This document shows, in pieces, positions 42,852 to 53,548 of a stretch of DNA of 64,000 nt. The stretch spans positions 1 through 64,000 of the forward strand of contig VGZO01000001.1 of assembly GCA_016872555.1 (NCBI GenBank), in the 5' to 3' direction. The position numbers and the translations under genes are program-made. A model generated the notes under the pieces. It had not been told where the DNA came from and searched no databases. It saw only the letters and a program-made list of their open reading frames with translations. The stretch comes from Planctomycetota bacterium (GTDB lineage: Bacteria > Planctomycetota > Planctomycetia > Pirellulales > UBA1268). Within the stretch, counting starts at the first letter, position 1; every line of letters begins with the position of its first letter.

Positions 42852-43328
42852 TCACCGCTTGCGCGGCAGGAGGGGCTGGTAGGCGGCCACGGCCATCGTG
42901 TCGCAGCGCTCGTTCTCCGGATGGCCGGCGTGGCCGGCGACGTGGGTATAGACCACCTCGTGGAGGCCGGCGAGGCGGTCGAGCTCGCGCCACAGGTCTT
43001 CGTTCTTGATCGGGACGAGCTTCCCTTTCTCGCGCCGCTGCCAGCCCTGGCTCTTCCAGCGCGGCAGCCACTCCGACAGCCCGGTGCCGACGTAGACGCT
43101 GTCGGTGACCAGCTCGACGCGCGTCCGCCGCTTGAGCTGCGCCAATCCCTGGACGGCGGCGGTCAGCTCCATCCGGTTGTTGGTGGTCAGCGGTTCGCTG
43201 CCCGAGGCCGCCGACTCGCGCCCGCTGGCGGGATGGCGGAGGATGTAGGCCCAGCCCCCGGGGCCGGGATTGCCGCTGCACGCCCCGTCGGTGAACAGCA
43301 CCACCTCGGCGTCGTCGTCGCTGCCCAT
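42852..43328 (-). CDS. rnhA: Ribonuclease HI
   Basis: A 158-residue RNase H1. The catalytic residues are visible: FTDGACSGNPGPGGWAYIL (Asp), NNRMELTAAVQGL (Glu), LVTDSVYVGTGL (Asp) and HVAGHAGHPENERCD (His and Asp). KNEDLWRELD is also typical. It cleaves RNA in RNA-DNA hybrids, in keeping with the neighbouring recG and priA. It sits between the sensor kinase and recG. Confidence 0.95.
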   Translation of the reverse strand: MGSDDDAEVVLFTDGACSGNPGPGGWAYILRHPASGRESAASGSEPLTTNNRMELTAAVQGLAQLKRRTRVELVTDSVYVGTGLSEWLPRWKSQGWQRREKGKLVPIKNEDLWRELDRLAGLHEVVYTHVAGHAGHPENERCDTMAVAAYQPLLPRKR

Positions 43329-43357
43329 GCCACCTCCCTGTCGCAGCGGCGATGCCG

Positions 43358-45073
<1,716 letters not shown>

Positions 45074-45188
45074 GGAACGGCGCGTCCCTCCGGGCAAATC
45101 GTACCCGCCGCCCCGACGGCGGTGAAACCCGGCGTGGTGGCGCGCCTCGCGGGGCCGCGCCGGGCGGCCACCGCTGGCGCCGGCCACG

Positions 45189-47441
45189 CTACAGCATCTC
45201 GACCGGATCGACGTCGACGATCCAGGCGATGCCCGCCGGCGTCTGCAGCGCCGCCGAGACGTCGCGCACCAGCGCCCGGAGCACCGGCCCGTCGGCGGCG
45301 TGAATCTGGACGTGCCAGCGGTGGCGGTCGCGGAGCCGGGCGATCGGCGCCGGGGCCGGGCCGAGGACACGGATCGCCGCCCCGGCGGCGGTCGCGGCGG
45401 AGCGGAGCCGCGTCGCCACCTCACCGGCCCAGGCGGCGACGCGGTCTTCCTGATGGCCGCGGACGACGATCCGTACCATCGCGCCGGCCGGTGGGTAGCC
45501 GAGCGCCTCGCGGACCGGGAGCTCGGCGGCCACGAACGCCTCGTAGTCGTGGCGCACCGCGGCGACCAGCGCCGGATGGTCGGGCGTGCTCGTCTGGACG
45601 ACGACGCGGCCCCCCCGTTCGCCGCGTCCGCTGCGGCCGGCGACCTGGGTGACGAGCTGGCAGGCGCGCTCCGAGGCGCGGAAGTCGGGGAGGTGGAGCG
45701 CGGTGTCGGCGGAGAGGACGCCGACGAGCATCACGGCGGGGAAGTCGAGCCCTTTGGCGATCATCTGCGTGCCGACGAGGATGTCGAGCTCGCGATTGCG
45801 GAAGGCGTCGAGCGTCCGTTCGTGGCTGCCGCGGGCGCGCATCGTGTCGGTGTCCATCCGGGCGACGCGGGCCCCCGGGAAAGCGGCGCGGCAGTGGTCC
45901 TCGAGGCGCTGCGTGCCGGTGCCGCGGTGGACGAGGCCGGGAGCGCGGCACACGGGGCAGGTCTCGGGGATCCGCGTCACCAGCCCGCAGCCGTGGCAGA
46001 CGCCGCGGGACCGGGGCTGGTGGAGCGTGACGGTGAGGTCGCACTGCGGGCAGCGGACCGCCTCGCCGCAGGCCCGGCACTGGACCTGCGTGGCGAACCC
46101 GCGGCGGTTGAGGAGGAGCATCACCTGCCCGCCGGCGTCGAGCGCCCAGCGGATCCCGGCGACGAGCCGCGGGCTCACCGGGCCGCCACGGCGGTTTTCC
46201 GGAGCGCGGAGATCGACGGTGATCACCGGGGGCAGCCGGCCGGCGCCGACGCGCTCCGGCAGCCGGCACATCCGCCACTCGCCGGCGCGGCAGCGGGCGA
46301 ACGTCTCCAGCGCCGGCGTCGCCGAGCCGAGCACCAGCGGCACGCCGGCGTCGCGGGCGATCCACTCGGCGACGTCGCGGGCGTGGTAGCGCGGGGCGGT
46401 CGACTGCTTGAAGCTCGTCTCGTGCTCTTCGTCGATCACGATCAGGCCGAGGCGCGGGACCGGCGCGAAGACGGCGCTCCGCGCCCCGACGACGACCCGG
46501 GCCCCGCCGGCCGCGATCGAGCGCCACTGGGCGTGGCGCTCGCCGGGGGTGAGGTGGCTGTGGAGGACGGCGACCTGGCCGAACCGGGCCCGGAACCGGT
46601 CGCAGGTCTGCGGCGTGAGGCTGATCTCCGGCACCAGCACGATCGCCTGCCGGCCGTGGCGGATCGTCTCCTCGACGGCGCGGAGGTAGACCTCCGTCTT
46701 CCCGCTGCCCGTGACGCCGAACAGGACGATCGTCTCGTGGCGGCCGGCGGTGAGGGGGGCGGCGATCGCCTCGAGCGCCGCGCTCTGCGCGGCGGACAGC
46801 GCCTCCGGCCGGTCGTGGGGGCGCGGCGGCGGCGGAGCGGCGACCGTGTCGGCCGCCGGCTGGAGCAGGCCCGTCCGTACCATCCGGGCGACGACCGACG
46901 GGGCCACGCCGGCGGCGGCGGCGAGCTCGGCGGCGGTCATGGGGCCGGTGGCCGCGGCGAGCACGCGCGCCTGCAGCGCGGTGGGGAGGCGCGAGGCGTA
47001 TCCCGTCGGCTCGAGCCGCGGGGTCGAGCGCGGCTTCCGCGTCGACCGGACCCCGGCCGGCAGCACCGCCTCCAGCGCCGTCCCCCACGGCGCCAGCCAG
47101 CGCTCCGCCATCCACGCCGTCAGTGCCAGCATCCGCGGCGACACCAGCGCCGTGTCGTCTTCGATGCCGAGGACCGCCTTGAGCGGCCGCTGCGGCAGCT
47201 CGCCGGTGTGGACGGCGACGCAGTACGCCAGCCGCCGCCGGTCGCCCCGCCCCAGCGGCACGTGGACGCGCTGCCCGGGGCCGACCCGGTCGGCGAGGGC
47301 GTCGGGGACGAGGTAGTCGAGCGGCCGGTCGACCCCCTCGGGGAGGACGACGGTCGCGATCGTCCCGCGGCGCGCGTCGTCCTCGCGCCACGCCGGCCGG
47401 GTGTCGAACAGGGACCGCTGCGTCGTATGCTGGTCGTCCAT
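45189..47441 (-). CDS. priA: Primosomal protein N' (PriA helicase)
   Basis: A 750-residue replication-restart helicase. The N-terminal 3'-DNA-binding domain (TIATVVLPEGVDRPLDYLVPD) is followed by Walker A LFGVTGSGKTEVYLRAVEE, DEEHE in LIVIDEEHETSFKQ, and RYHARDVA. Zinc cysteines are in CRACGEAVRCPQCDL and CHGCG/CPVC. The second helicase half contains LVGTQMIAKGLDFPAVMLVGVL and QVAGRSGRGERGG. I chose ATG 47441. It is divergent from nadD. Confidence 0.95.
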   Translation of the reverse strand: MDDQHTTQRSLFDTRPAWREDDARRGTIATVVLPEGVDRPLDYLVPDALADRVGPGQRVHVPLGRGDRRRLAYCVAVHTGELPQRPLKAVLGIEDDTALVSPRMLALTAWMAERWLAPWGTALEAVLPAGVRSTRKPRSTPRLEPTGYASRLPTALQARVLAAATGPMTAAELAAAAGVAPSVVARMVRTGLLQPAADTVAAPPPPRPHDRPEALSAAQSAALEAIAAPLTAGRHETIVLFGVTGSGKTEVYLRAVEETIRHGRQAIVLVPEISLTPQTCDRFRARFGQVAVLHSHLTPGERHAQWRSIAAGGARVVVGARSAVFAPVPRLGLIVIDEEHETSFKQSTAPRYHARDVAEWIARDAGVPLVLGSATPALETFARCRAGEWRMCRLPERVGAGRLPPVITVDLRAPENRRGGPVSPRLVAGIRWALDAGGQVMLLLNRRGFATQVQCRACGEAVRCPQCDLTVTLHQPRSRGVCHGCGLVTRIPETCPVCRAPGLVHRGTGTQRLEDHCRAAFPGARVARMDTDTMRARGSHERTLDAFRNRELDILVGTQMIAKGLDFPAVMLVGVLSADTALHLPDFRASERACQLVTQVAGRSGRGERGGRVVVQTSTPDHPALVAAVRHDYEAFVAAELPVREALGYPPAGAMVRIVVRGHQEDRVAAWAGEVATRLRSAATAAGAAIRVLGPAPAPIARLRDRHRWHVQIHAADGPVLRALVRDVSAALQTPAGIAWIVDVDPVEML

Positions 47442-47544
47442 CGGAGCACTCGCCCGAGCGGCCGCCAGCCTGGGGGCGTGCCGGCACGGGGCGTTGTAAC
47501 ACACCGGGCCGACGGGCCGCGGCGGAGCGGGCGGGGAGGCTGAC

Positions 47545-48177
47545 GTGCGGCTGGGAGTGTTCGGCGGGAGTTTCGATCCGGTCCACACCGGCCACCTGCT
47601 GCTGGCCGAGGCGTGTCGCGAGGGGGCGGCGCTCGACCGCGTGCTGTTCGTGCCGGCGGCCCGGGCACCGCACAAGCCCGACGGCCCGCGCGCCGACGGC
47701 CGCCACCGCGTCGAGATGCTGTCCCTCGCCGTCGGCGGCCACGACGCCTTCGCCGTCTCGACGGTCGAGCTCGACCGCGGTGGCGTCAGCTACACCGTCG
47801 ACACGCTCGATGCGCTCCGCGCCGCGCATCCCGGGGCGACGCTCCACCTGATCCTCGGCCCCGACTCGCTGGCGCAGTTCGCCACGTGGCGCGATCCGGT
47901 CGGGATCCTCGCCCGGGCGCGGATCGTGGCCGTCGCGCGCGCGGGGGTCGACGACGTCGCCACCACCTGCCGCACGGCTGGGCTCGACCGCTGGCTCAAC
48001 GCCGACGGCGTGGCAACGCTCGTCGCCGAGCAGGTCGCGATTCCCGCCGTCGATCTGCGCTCCAGCACGATCCGTGCGCTGCTCGCCGCGGGGAGGAGCA
48101 TCCGCTACCAGGTGCCCCGTGCCGTCGAACGCTATGTCGCCGAGCGGGGGCTGTACCGCGGCGCGGCACCCGCCTGA
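47545..48177 (+). CDS. nadD: Nicotinate-nucleotide adenylyltransferase
   Basis: A 210-residue nucleotidyltransferase: GVFGGSFDPVHTGHLLLAEAC contains the HxGH motif, and the ISSTxxR-like end is DLRSSTIRALLAAG. It adenylates nicotinate mononucleotide in NAD synthesis. The start is GTG 47545. It converges with a small hypothetical gene eight bases after its end. Confidence 0.93.
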   Translation: MRLGVFGGSFDPVHTGHLLLAEACREGAALDRVLFVPAARAPHKPDGPRADGRHRVEMLSLAVGGHDAFAVSTVELDRGGVSYTVDTLDALRAAHPGATLHLILGPDSLAQFATWRDPVGILARARIVAVARAGVDDVATTCRTAGLDRWLNADGVATLVAEQVAIPAVDLRSSTIRALLAAGRSIRYQVPRAVERYVAERGLYRGAAPA

Positions 48178-48185
48178 CCGCGCCG

Positions 48186-48461
48186 TCAGCCGCGCGGCCC
48201 GGCAGCCGCGGCGCGGGCGAGCCGGTCGGCGAGCGCGCGGCTCATCGGCTCCTCGGCCGTGCGCGGGTCGGCGGCGAGCGCCGCGACGATCACCGCCAGC
48301 CGGTCCGACGCCGGGAGGTCGGCGTTGACGAGGATCCGCCGGGTTCCGGCGACGATGCAGGCCCCCCCCGGGCTGTCGCCGAGCGGTTCCTCGCGGACTT
48401 CGTGGCCGAGCTCGGCGGCCAGATGGACCGCCTCGGCGAGCAGGCCGAGCGTGTCGATCAT
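48186..48461 (-). CDS. Hypothetical protein, 91 residues
   Basis: An alpha/beta-looking protein with the start AEAVHLAAELGHEVREEPL, a middle ACIVAGTRRILVNADL and a helical end ADPRTAEEPMSRALADRL. I do not recognise the family, but the layout (hydrophobic strands, few rare residues) is of a real soluble protein. Its start lies 13 bases downstream of the end of the next minus-strand gene, so they are probably co-transcribed. Confidence 0.55.
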   Translation of the reverse strand: MIDTLGLLAEAVHLAAELGHEVREEPLGDSPGGACIVAGTRRILVNADLPASDRLAVIVAALAADPRTAEEPMSRALADRLARAAAAGPRG

Positions 48462-48474
48462 CGCCGCGCCCGCG

Positions 48475-49188
48475 TCAGCCGCGCGGGCCCCACGGCGACG
48501 ACCCCATCCCGCGTTCCTTGCGCCGCTCTTCCATGGCGCGGAAGTACTCGTTGAACTGGGCCCGCTGGCCGGGGCTCGTCGAGTCGAGCATCTGCTTGCG
48601 CCAGTTGTTGCGCCCCTCCTCGCCGCCGCTACGCGGCGGGCCGCCGGGGGGACCGCCGGCCTGGGCGTTGCCACCGCCGGCCTGGCCCTGGCCGCCCCCG
48701 CCTCCGGGAGGGCCGCCGCCCATCATTCCCGACGACATGAACGCCTTGCGCATCATTTCCATCTGGTCGATCTGCTTGTCGAGGACCTTCTTGCGGTCCT
48801 CGGGCTTGGCGGCGAAGTAGCTCTTCACGCCGTTTTGCATCCCGCGCATCGGGCCCATGCCCCCCATCGCCTCGCGGCGCAGGTTCGGCGGGAGGTCTTC
48901 CATCTTCTGCCGCATCGCCCCCATCGCCGCGACCATCTCCTTGGCCTGGGCCTCGGTGGCCGGCCCTTCGGCGAACTTCGTCTGCATGTCCTGGACCATC
49001 GTCCGGATCTCGGCGACGCGCGGATCGGTGCCGAACCGGATCCAGCCCATCAGCCAGGCGATGAGGAACCCGACCAGGCCGAGCGCCACCGCCCCGAGCG
49101 CGATCCACAGCCAGACTCCCTTCGCCTTCGACCCCTGCCGGTCGTCGAACGAGAAGTCACGGGCGGCTCGGCTGGCGGAGGTGCTCAT
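48475..49188 (-). CDS. Membrane-anchored hypothetical protein with a Gly/Pro/Gln-rich linker
   Basis: A 237-residue protein from ATG 49188. One helix near 27-50 (VWLWIALGAVALGLVGFLIAWL) precedes a charged coiled-coil region (MVQDMQTKFAEG, EMVAAMGAMRQKMED, KPEDRKKVLDKQIDQMEMM). A low-complexity stretch of Gly, Pro and Gln follows (about 155-190), and the end is highly charged. No known domain. It lies between the DUF1559 gene and the small hypothetical gene. Confidence 0.6.
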   Translation of the reverse strand: MSTSASRAARDFSFDDRQGSKAKGVWLWIALGAVALGLVGFLIAWLMGWIRFGTDPRVAEIRTMVQDMQTKFAEGPATEAQAKEMVAAMGAMRQKMEDLPPNLRREAMGGMGPMRGMQNGVKSYFAAKPEDRKKVLDKQIDQMEMMRKAFMSSGMMGGGPPGGGGGQGQAGGGNAQAGGPPGGPPRSGGEEGRNNWRKQMLDSTSPGQRAQFNEYFRAMEERRKERGMGSSPWGPRG

Positions 49189-49248
49189 CAATCGGCTCCG
49201 GAACGGGAAAACGCCGGGCAGGTACGTGCACGGACAGGGAAGGCGGGG

Positions 49249-49977
49249 TCAGAGGTTCTCGACGTGGCCGTCGGCGAAGAGGAAGTTCCGTGCCCCTTCC
49301 TGCGGCGGCGGCCGGCCCGGGTCGGGGTCGTTGTAATCGATGTCGTCCTGGAAGAAGATTCCGCTCCCGCCCGAGTGGAACGCCTCGAATTCGTACATCC
49401 ACCACAGCTTCGACGAGGCCCCCGTGCTGCCCCGGTAGCTCTGCGCCTCTTCACGCGTCTTGTTGGCCAGGCGGCGCGCCGGGTACTCGTAGCTCAGCCC
49501 CTCGTAGGGCAGCGTGGCGTATTCCGGCGGGCGGACCGTGTCGTAGTTGCGGCCGATCGCGCTCAAGTCGGCCTTGAGCTTGTTGATCGCCTTCTCCGAC
49601 TTCTGGAAGTAGTAGACGTCGGAGGGGCACTTGAAGATGTTGCGGTTGTCCTCGCTGTAGGGGCCGAGGAACGAGGCGATGCTCCTCTTGATCGGCCGCG
49701 TCGGCGTGAAGAACAGCAGCTCGTCGCTCGGCAGGATCGCCGCGTCGGGATACTTCTCCCGCGTCTTGCGATCCATGTACATGGTCATCGCCAAGCCGAT
49801 CTGCTTGAGATGGTTCTTGCACTCGATCCGCCGCGCCGCCTCGCGGACGTTCTGCACCGCCGGCAGCAGCAGCCCGACGAGGGTGCCGATGATGGCGATG
49901 ACGACGAGCAACTCGACGAGCGTGAAGCCGCGGCGTGGGCGGCAGGCTCGGCTCCGCGGATCGGGGGAAGAGGCCAT
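49249..49977 (-). CDS. DUF1559 prepilin-like protein
   Basis: A 242-residue member of the large planctomycete DUF1559 family. The N-terminus has the prepilin cleavage and helix region [21 protein letters not shown], with the methylated Phe following Gly, then [13 protein letters not shown]. The C-terminus has the family end [12 protein letters not shown] (H-x-DG type). These proteins are exported and held by the pilin-type helix; their role is not known. It is shorter than many family members. The start is ATG 49977. Confidence 0.85.
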   Translation of the reverse strand: MASSPDPRSRACRPRRGFTLVELLVVIAIIGTLVGLLLPAVQNVREAARRIECKNHLKQIGLAMTMYMDRKTREKYPDAAILPSDELLFFTPTRPIKRSIASFLGPYSEDNRNIFKCPSDVYYFQKSEKAINKLKADLSAIGRNYDTVRPPEYATLPYEGLSYEYPARRLANKTREEAQSYRGSTGASSKLWWMYEFEAFHSGGSGIFFQDDIDYNDPDPGRPPPQEGARNFLFADGHVENL

Positions 49978-50194
49978 GTTCAATCTGCACCTCGCGATGT
50001 CGGGTGGGTCGTGTCGGATACGCCGGCCGGGGTGGAGGGCGGCTTCCGGAATGGTCAAGAGTGTAGGCGGCGTGGCGCAAACCGGCCGCGATCAAACCGT
50101 CGGGCGTCTGTTGAACTGGAACGGTCGAGCGAAACGAAAGGTGTGGGGCATGCTCATTCCGGTTCGCCACGGACGGAGCCGATAGTGCCCAAGT

Positions 50195-51187
50195 GTGAGC
50201 GAAGTCGTTTCCTGCAACAGACTTATCGCTTCGGGTGAGGAAGGTTCAAACGGCTGGGGTGGGGGCGTGACCTGGGCTGACGGCGGAAGTGGCGATGGGC
50301 GGGATGGTTCGGCGGGGCGTGCCCCCGTCCTGACCGGCGCCGGAGGTTCCTCCGGCACCGGAGGCCGGGACCACGAAGCCCCAGCAGTGCCCCCACCGCT
50401 CGACGGTCTGGAGGCCGACCCGCGGCTCCGCGCGATGGTGCAGCGGCATGCAGCCGAGGTCGCGGCCCTGAAACGCGAGCTCCTCGAAGCGCGCAAGGGA
50501 GCAACGCTCGGCGAGTTCCTCGGCACGACCACCCACGAGTTCAACAACGCTCTGACGACGATCCTCAACTACGCCAAACTCGGCCTCCGCCACAAGGACG
50601 CCGCCACCCGCGACAAGGCCCTGGAGCGGATCCTCTCGGCCGGCACGCGCGCCGCGCGGATCACGGCCAGCGTCCTGGGGATGTCGCGGAGCCGTAGCCA
50701 CCGGTTCGAACCGGTCGATCTGGCCCTGCTCGTCGAGGACGTGCTCGTCCTCCTCGAACGGGAAATGACGAAGTACCGCGTCCAGGTCGAGCGCGAGATC
50801 CAGCCAGTGCCGCGGATCGCCGCCAATCCCGGCCAATTGCAGCAGGTGCTCCTCAACCTCCTGGTCAACGCCCGCCAGGCGATGCCCGGCGGCGGCCGGT
50901 TGATCGTCCGACTCGTCCATGATCCGTTCCAGGGGACGGTCGAGCTGACCGTCCGCGACACCGGGTGCGGGATGACGGCGGAAGTGATGCGGCGGATGTT
51001 CGACTCCGGCTTTTCGACGAAGTCGGGTCCCGACGCCACCGGCAAGGGGGGCAGCGGCCTGGGGCTGTCGGCCTGTCGCGAGATCGTCGACGGTCACCGC
51101 GGCCGGATCCGCGTCGAATCGGCGGTTGGTCGTGGCACGGCGGTGACGATCCGCCTCCCGGTGATTGAGCCGGCAGCCGCTGCCTGA
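50195..51187 (+). CDS. Soluble sensor histidine kinase
   Basis: A 330-residue kinase without membrane helices. A low-complexity Gly/Ser-rich leader (about 1-65) precedes a short coiled-coil and HisKA with THEFNNALTTILNYAKL. The ATPase domain has QVLLNLLVNARQAMPGGG, VRDTGCGMTAEVM, and GKGGSGLGLSACREIVDGHRG. No sensor domain is recognisable. The start GTG 50195 is uncertain; the real protein may begin nearer to the coiled-coil. The 217-base gap to the divergent DUF1559 gene probably holds both promoters. Confidence 0.8.
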   Translation: MSEVVSCNRLIASGEEGSNGWGGGVTWADGGSGDGRDGSAGRAPVLTGAGGSSGTGGRDHEAPAVPPPLDGLEADPRLRAMVQRHAAEVAALKRELLEARKGATLGEFLGTTTHEFNNALTTILNYAKLGLRHKDAATRDKALERILSAGTRAARITASVLGMSRSRSHRFEPVDLALLVEDVLVLLEREMTKYRVQVEREIQPVPRIAANPGQLQQVLLNLLVNARQAMPGGGRLIVRLVHDPFQGTVELTVRDTGCGMTAEVMRRMFDSGFSTKSGPDATGKGGSGLGLSACREIVDGHRGRIRVESAVGRGTAVTIRLPVIEPAAAA

Positions 51188-51242
51188 CCGGCGCCGCCGG
51201 GCCCCCTTCTGCGGCTGATCACGCGGTCCACGGCCCGTTACG

Positions 51243-52019
51243 ATGATGGGGGTCTCCCGGCGGTTGCCACGCACCGGGGGCGATCTCGATCCACCGGCGG
51301 AACGGGCCGGCATGCAGCCCATCGAGCCCCCTTCAGCGACACTGGCGGAAGCGCTCGCCGCGGCCGCCAGCGCCGACGAGCGGCTGCTCAGGCTCCGCGG
51401 CGAATACCGCGTCGAGCCGGTCGCGGCCGACCATGCGTTTTCCGAGTCGGACACGGTCTATTTCGTCGTCGGCGCCCGCTCGAGCCATCTGATCCGCACG
51501 CTGTCGCCGGCGCTGGCCGACGGCTTGGTGCACTTCCATTCCTGGCCCGACGATCGGCCGATGAAGCCGGAGGCGGTCGGGCGGCTCCAGGAGGCTGCCC
51601 GCCGCCAGAGCGTCTACCTCCTCGAGCCGAAACTGCCCGATGCGGCGGAGCGCGACCTGGTCATCGACATGGGGGCGTTCACGCTCCTCATCGACGCCGC
51701 CCAGCGCTGCGGGCTGATCCCCGGCGTGGCCACGATCATCCAGATCCGCGACGGCGAATTCCGGCTCGGGCGCCACCGCCACGCGCTGGCGCAGATGGAG
51801 TCGATGCTCCAGGGATTCATGGTGGCGATCAGCCAGCGCACCCAGCGCCTCGCCCGTGAGGAGATCGACATCGCCTCCGGCCGCGTGAAGATGACGCCCC
51901 GCGAACTGCAGATGAAACGCGCCCGCGACACCCAGCAGACGCAGGCCATCGACCGGGCACAGACGCGGTTCTCGCGCGTCGTCGAAGGGCTACGGACGCT
52001 GGTGCAACGGGGGATCTGA
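51243..52019 (+). CDS. Hypothetical soluble protein
   Basis: A 258-residue protein from ATG 51243, or about 235 from ATG 51312. Strand-helix regions ([38 protein letters not shown]) lead to a long helical, charged C-terminal half ([20 protein letters not shown], then [15 protein letters not shown]). I know no domain of this kind. It ends just before a strong stem-loop and the AAA/VWA pair. Confidence 0.55.
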   Translation: MMGVSRRLPRTGGDLDPPAERAGMQPIEPPSATLAEALAAAASADERLLRLRGEYRVEPVAADHAFSESDTVYFVVGARSSHLIRTLSPALADGLVHFHSWPDDRPMKPEAVGRLQEAARRQSVYLLEPKLPDAAERDLVIDMGAFTLLIDAAQRCGLIPGVATIIQIRDGEFRLGRHRHALAQMESMLQGFMVAISQRTQRLAREEIDIASGRVKMTPRELQMKRARDTQQTQAIDRAQTRFSRVVEGLRTLVQRGI

Positions 52020-52023
52020 GCCC

Positions 52024-52044
52024 CGCGGCGATTTTTCCGCCGCG
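52024..52044. terminator. Stem-loop between the hypothetical gene and the MoxR-type gene
   Basis: CGCGGCG (52024-52030) and CGCCGCG (52038-52044) pair perfectly around the loop ATTTTTC, four bases after the stop codon at 52019. There is no T-run after the stem. The perfect seven-base GC stem in this place suggests a terminator or RNA-stabilising hairpin. Confidence 0.4.
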
Positions 52045-52108
52045 CCCGAATCGCGCGGCCGAAAGCGCGAGCCGTCTAGAATTGAAACGTCCCCGGAGGC
52101 TCCCGCCG

Positions 52109-53545
52109 ATGCCGCAGTCCGCTCCCGCCGATCTCCCCCGCACCCTCGCGGCGCTCCGTGCCTCCGGCTGGCGCAGCCGGTCGGTGAAGGACGAGGTGCG
52201 CGACAACTTCACCCGGGCCCTGGCCGGCGGCGCGGAGCTGTTTCCCGGGATCGTCGGCTACGACGACACCGTGATCCCCGAGATCAACGTCGCGCTCCTG
52301 GCCGGCCACGACATGCTGTTCCTCGGCGAGAAGGGGCAGGCGAAGAGCCGGCTGATGCGGTCGCTGGCCCGGTTCCTCGACGACTGGCTCCCGTACCTCG
52401 ACGATCCGGCGATCCCGTTCCACGATGATCCGCTGGCGCCGATCTCCCGCGGCGGCCGTCGGCTCGTCGCCGAGCACGACCCGGCGACGGTGCCGATCGC
52501 CTGGTGGCCGCGCGCCGAGCGCTACGCCGAGCGCCTCGCGCCGGGGACGAAATTCGCCGACATCATCGGCGAGATCGACCCGGCCAAGCTCGCCGCCGGC
52601 ACGAGCATGGGGGCCGAGGAGGCGCTCCACTTCGGCCTCATCCCGCGGATGCACCGCGGGATCTTCGCGATGAACGAGCTCCCCGAGCTCGACGAGCTGG
52701 TGCAGGTGGGGATGTTCAACATCCTCGAGGAGCGCGACGTGCAGATCCGCGGCTATCCCGTCAGCTTCGACATCGACGTGATGCTGCTGTTCTCCGCCAA
52801 CCCCTCGACCTACAACCGCTCCGGCAAGGTGATCCCCCAGCTCAAGGACCGGATCGGCGCGGTGATCCACACCCACTACCCGCGCGACCGGGCCCTCGGG
52901 ATCCAGGTCGCCGAGCAGGAGGCGGGGGTCGATCTCGGCGGCGAGTGGCCGGTGGTCGTGCCGCCGTTCATGAAGGAGGTCGTCGAGCAGATCACGATCG
53001 CGGCCCGTGGCAGCAAGTTCATCGACCAGCAGTCCGGGGTCAGCGCCCGGTTCTCGATCGCCAACTACCGGACGATGGTCGCCAGCGCCCGGCAGCGGGC
53101 GGTGCGGCTCGGCGAGCGCCCCGCCGTGCCCCGGGTCAGCGATCTCGGCCACCTCTATTCGTCGAGCCTCGGCAAGCTCGAGCTCGACATGATGGGCAGC
53201 CACCAGATGACCGAGCGGCAGGTGCTCGACGCCGTCGTCGCCCAGGCGATCGCGACGGTGTTCGAGGAATACGTCGACCGCCACGGCCTCGACGCGATCG
53301 CGAAGATCTTCGCCACCGGCGTGAAGATCGAGGTCGGCGACATGGTCCCCTCGGCGGCCTACGAGCGGATCGTGGCCGACGTCCCCGAGGTCTGGGAGAA
53401 GGCCTTCGAGGTCAACGCCTCGCGCGACCCGGCCGTCCGCGCCAGCTGCATCGAGTTCGTCCTCGCCGGCCTCTACGCCACCGAGCGCGTCTCGCGCCTG
53501 CAGATGCACGGCCGCACGATCTACGACACCTCCGGATTCCGGTGA
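52109..53545 (+). CDS. MoxR/magnesium-chelatase-like AAA ATPase
   Basis: A 478-residue AAA+ protein. The P-loop is [15 protein letters not shown], with Ala in place of the third Gly as in MoxR proteins. A Walker B region is [24 protein letters not shown], and sensor 1 is [18 protein letters not shown] at 52095-52099 supports ATG 52109. It is followed three bases later by a VWA protein gene, so the pair likely acts as a metal- or complex-inserting chaperone. The client is not evident. Confidence 0.85.
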   Translation: MPQSAPADLPRTLAALRASGWRSRSVKDEVRDNFTRALAGGAELFPGIVGYDDTVIPEINVALLAGHDMLFLGEKGQAKSRLMRSLARFLDDWLPYLDDPAIPFHDDPLAPISRGGRRLVAEHDPATVPIAWWPRAERYAERLAPGTKFADIIGEIDPAKLAAGTSMGAEEALHFGLIPRMHRGIFAMNELPELDELVQVGMFNILEERDVQIRGYPVSFDIDVMLLFSANPSTYNRSGKVIPQLKDRIGAVIHTHYPRDRALGIQVAEQEAGVDLGGEWPVVVPPFMKEVVEQITIAARGSKFIDQQSGVSARFSIANYRTMVASARQRAVRLGERPAVPRVSDLGHLYSSSLGKLELDMMGSHQMTERQVLDAVVAQAIATVFEEYVDRHGLDAIAKIFATGVKIEVGDMVPSAAYERIVADVPEVWEKAFEVNASRDPAVRASCIEFVLAGLYATERVSRLQMHGRTIYDTSGFR

Positions 53546-53548
53546 CCC